This document shows positions 4,402-6,117 of a DNA stretch of 6,117 bases, piece by piece (within the stretch, counting starts at the first letter, position 1; each line of letters starts with the position of its first letter). A model generated the notes under the pieces. It made no database searches and had not been told where the DNA came from. It saw nothing but the letters and a program-made list of their open reading frames with translations. The stretch is from contig JAISIV010000079.1 in assembly GCA_031261865.1 (NCBI GenBank), forward strand, positions 1 through 6,117, given 5' to 3'. This DNA is from Lactobacillaceae bacterium. GTDB lineage: Bacteria; Bacillota; Bacilli; Lactobacillales; Lactobacillaceae. A program made the translations under genes and the position numbers.

Positions 4402-5912
4402 TTCGAACTCTCCTTTGCAATTACTTTCCCATCACGCAAGGTAAACGCAAGCAATACCCCAACAACGGCAAATCCAAGTGCGATCAAAAATGACACATGG
4501 AAACCATCGAGAGAAGCATTGAGCATTTTTTCACCGTATGCAAGAGCATCACTAACTTTTAAACTAGCCGATGGTTTATTTGAATTAATGATACTTTGAG
4601 TAACGGATGTCAACAAAGAAACAACCACTGCACTAGCAACTTGACGCATGGTATTGTTGGCGGCCGTTCCGTGAGGCGCTTCATGTGGTGGCAATGCTGA
4701 CATAGCTGAAGCAGTCAAAGGCATCATAACCATAGAAATACCAAACATACGAACTGTATACATTACCGTGATAAATAAATGATTGGTGTGCAAATCGATG
4801 AAGTAGAAAGGAACAGTGGCGATTGCTAAGATTGTAAAACCAACCAAAGCCAAACGCTTTGCACCGACTTTATCGTAAATCGATCCGGTGATTGGTGACA
4901 TAAGCCCCATCATCAAAGCTCCCGGTAAAAGCATTAAACCGGAATTCAGAGGAGACATTCCACGAAGGTTTTGCAAATAAGTTGGGAGCATCATTTCGAT
5001 TCCCATCATCGCCATCATGGCAAGCGAAGCTAGGATAGTAGTGATAGTAAATTGCTTGTTCAAGAAAACTTTCACATCTAAGAACGGATTCTTCATGCGA
5101 GTTTGGCGGACAATAAAAGCGACCACAATCAAGATTCCAATTGTGCCTGGAACAATAACGTGGGCAATATCTAGCCAACCGTCATACTTCGCAACTGAAA
5201 CGTTAGTCAAAGCCCATAAGAACAAACCGAAACCAATAGTCGATTCAACCAATGAAAGGAAATCAAGTTTAACTTCCTCATTAGGTACAACGTCTTTTAG
5301 GAAAACTAGTCCAAAAATGATTGCAATGCCGACAATAATCAAAGGAATCAAGAAAATTGTCCTCCATGAATCACTCAAAGTTAATCCTAAGAAATGGTGA
5401 GTTTTGCTTAGAATCCATCCGGATAAAGTAGGCCCAATAGCTGGGGCCATACCGATTACTAAACCACCCAGTCCCATGGCGGCACCTCTTTTTTCAGCCG
5501 GGAACATGTAAACCATAACCACTTGCATTAATGGCATTGAAATACCAACGGCAATGGCTTGGACGATACGGCCGAACAAGAACCAAGTCCATGTTGTTGT
5601 TGGGGCTGTGAAAGTAATTAAAGTCCCGGCGAACAACAAACCGTAAGCTACGATATACAACCATTTGGTTGAAAACTTAACAGATAAGTATGCTGAAACC
5701 GGAACCATAATTCCGTTAGCAAGCAAGAACCAAGAAGTTGCTTCTTGAGCAGTTGCTAAGTTGATATTAAAATCTTTCATCAAAGTTGGCACGGCAGTTC
5801 CAAGACTAGTCTGCATAAGCATACCGGCAAAAGTGGCAACCAACATGATGACGATAAACATGACACGGGAATATGGTTTTCCGTGAATATCTAATGGTTT
5901 TTCATTATTCAT
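4398..5912 (-). CDS. MDR-type MFS transporter, DHA2 (EmrB/QacA) family
   Basis: This 504-residue integral membrane protein fits the 14-helix drug:proton antiporter family 2, which exports drugs or other amphipathic compounds using the proton gradient. Visible family landmarks are the N-terminal segment TSLGTAVPTLMKDF (35-48), corresponding to motif D1 with Gln34 in place of the usual acidic residue; a motif B-like GRIVQAIAVG (114-123) with Arg115; motif C GMAPAIGPTLSGW (154-166), the antiporter signature; and a motif A-like GSIYDKVGAKR (343-353) in the second half. The first-half motif A (SVKFSTKW, 77-84) is degenerate. A large soluble loop near 440-470 precedes the last helix. AAGGAG (5920-5925) lies seven bases before the ATG. 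The start overlaps the end of helD by eight bases and the stop overlaps DUF4811, giving a tight three-gene string. Substrate cannot be predicted from the sequence. Confidence 0.93.
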   Translation of the reverse strand: MNNEKPLDIHGKPYSRVMFIVIMLVATFAGMLMQTSLGTAVPTLMKDFNINLATAQEATSWFLLANGIMVPVSAYLSVKFSTKWLYIVAYGLLFAGTLITFTAPTTTWTWFLFGRIVQAIAVGISMPLMQVVMVYMFPAEKRGAAMGLGGLVIGMAPAIGPTLSGWILSKTHHFLGLTLSDSWRTIFLIPLIIVGIAIIFGLVFLKDVVPNEEVKLDFLSLVESTIGFGLFLWALTNVSVAKYDGWLDIAHVIVPGTIGILIVVAFIVRQTRMKNPFLDVKVFLNKQFTITTILASLAMMAMMGIEMMLPTYLQNLRGMSPLNSGLMLLPGALMMGLMSPITGSIYDKVGAKRLALVGFTILAIATVPFYFIDLHTNHLFITVMYTVRMFGISMVMMPLTASAMSALPPHEAPHGTAANNTMRQVASAVVVSLLTSVTQSIINSNKPSASLKVSDALAYGEKMLNASLDGFHVSFLIALGFAVVGVLLAFTLRDGKVIAKESSK

Positions 5913-6117
5913 ATTTTTTCTCCTTGTAAAGTTTCGAATCGATTTTTTTGATTAGTTGCGCCACTTGTCCAACATTGATAATTCTCAAATCATGCATAGC
6001 ACGTGATGCAAGAGTGTAAAACAAACGTTTTTCTTCTTTGGGATCATATTGTGCATCTGAAACATTTGGCAAAATCACTGCATCGAATTCCAATCCTTTA
6101 GCTAGATAACTAGGTAC
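5905..6117 (-). CDS. helD: C-terminal end of HelD-type RNA polymerase-recycling helicase (partial)
   Basis: Only the last 70 residues are in the window; the frame stays open to its right edge (VPSYLAKGLEFD...). A TTG at 6091-6093 is just Leu inside the helicase motif, not a start. Motif V is AKGLEFDAVILPN, and motif VI is RLFYTLASRAMHDL, both typical of UvrD/Rep-like superfamily 1 proteins. The short tail after motif VI and the SRAMH wording fit HelD rather than UvrD or PcrA, which have a longer C-terminus. HelD binds RNA polymerase in Firmicutes and uses ATP to release it from DNA and nascent RNA; actinobacterial relatives protect against rifampicin. It overlaps the exporter start by eight bases, with its TAA at 5905-5907 inside the exporter's first codons, suggesting coupled expression. 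The alternative is another UvrD-like helicase; the missing N-terminal part would decide. Confidence 0.83.
   Translation of the reverse strand, partial: VPSYLAKGLEFDAVILPNVSDAQYDPKEEKRLFYTLASRAMHDLRIINVGQVAQLIKKIDSKLYKEKKYE

Noticed and set aside
4870..5400. Open frames inside the exporter gene (4870-5178 minus, 5017-5400 plus, and 4253-4444 plus)
   Set aside because: All overlap the 14-helix transporter or the DUF4811 coding sequence, and their translations show no recognisable protein features.
5905..6093. A complete 62-residue gene starting at TTG 6091-6093
   Set aside because: The frame continues to the window edge and the added residues complete the helicase motif AKGLEFD, so this is the tail of a longer gene.
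1..6117. CRISPR array, tRNA, rRNA, transposase or phage genes
   Set aside because: No regularly spaced repeats, tRNA cloverleaf, or integrase/transposase-like frames were seen on either strand.

Overview
The window looks like a chromosomal segment of a low-GC Gram-positive bacterium, most likely a member of the Lactobacillaceae. The reasons are A/T-rich codons and spacers, AAGGAG-type ribosome binding sites, a 66-residue cold-shock protein, an EmrB/QacA-type exporter followed by a DUF4811 protein (a pairing I associate with lactobacilli), and proteins with no cysteine at all. I cannot fix the genus. No phage, plasmid, transposase, CRISPR or tRNA/rRNA gene is visible.

Layout, left to right. 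27-872 (minus): a two-domain protein, an N-terminal phosphoribosyltransferase fold joined to a C-terminal HAD-like domain that seems to have lost its nucleophile motif. 883-1042: a 160-bp imperfect palindrome lying directly upstream of that gene, between a Shine-Dalgarno-like sequence and the start codon. 1064-1090: gltX terminator. 1089-2564 (minus): gltX, glutamyl-tRNA synthetase. 2565-2658: divergent spacer; gltX has no visible Shine-Dalgarno and may be leaderless. 2659-2991 (plus): a YbjQ/UPF0145-family gene interrupted by one in-frame TAA. 2992-3030: a terminator shared by two convergent genes. 3029-3307 (minus): a small three-helix membrane protein of unknown function. 3387-3587 (minus): cold-shock protein, with its own terminator and a hairpin beside its ribosome binding site. 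3721-6117 (minus): an overlapping gene string read helD (C-terminal end only), MFS drug exporter, DUF4811 membrane protein.

The clearest functional unit is helD-MFS-DUF4811. Its genes overlap by 8 and 4 nucleotides, so they are probably cotranscribed and translationally coupled. It joins an RNA polymerase-recycling helicase to a multidrug exporter and a membrane-anchored partner, which suggests (as inference) a role in surviving drugs or stress. The other genes are largely separate housekeeping or stress units with their own signals. The best candidates for something undescribed are the palindrome in front of the phosphoribosyltransferase gene, the HelD-exporter unit, and the altered HAD domain. 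There is no evidence here for a wholly new defence or mobile system.
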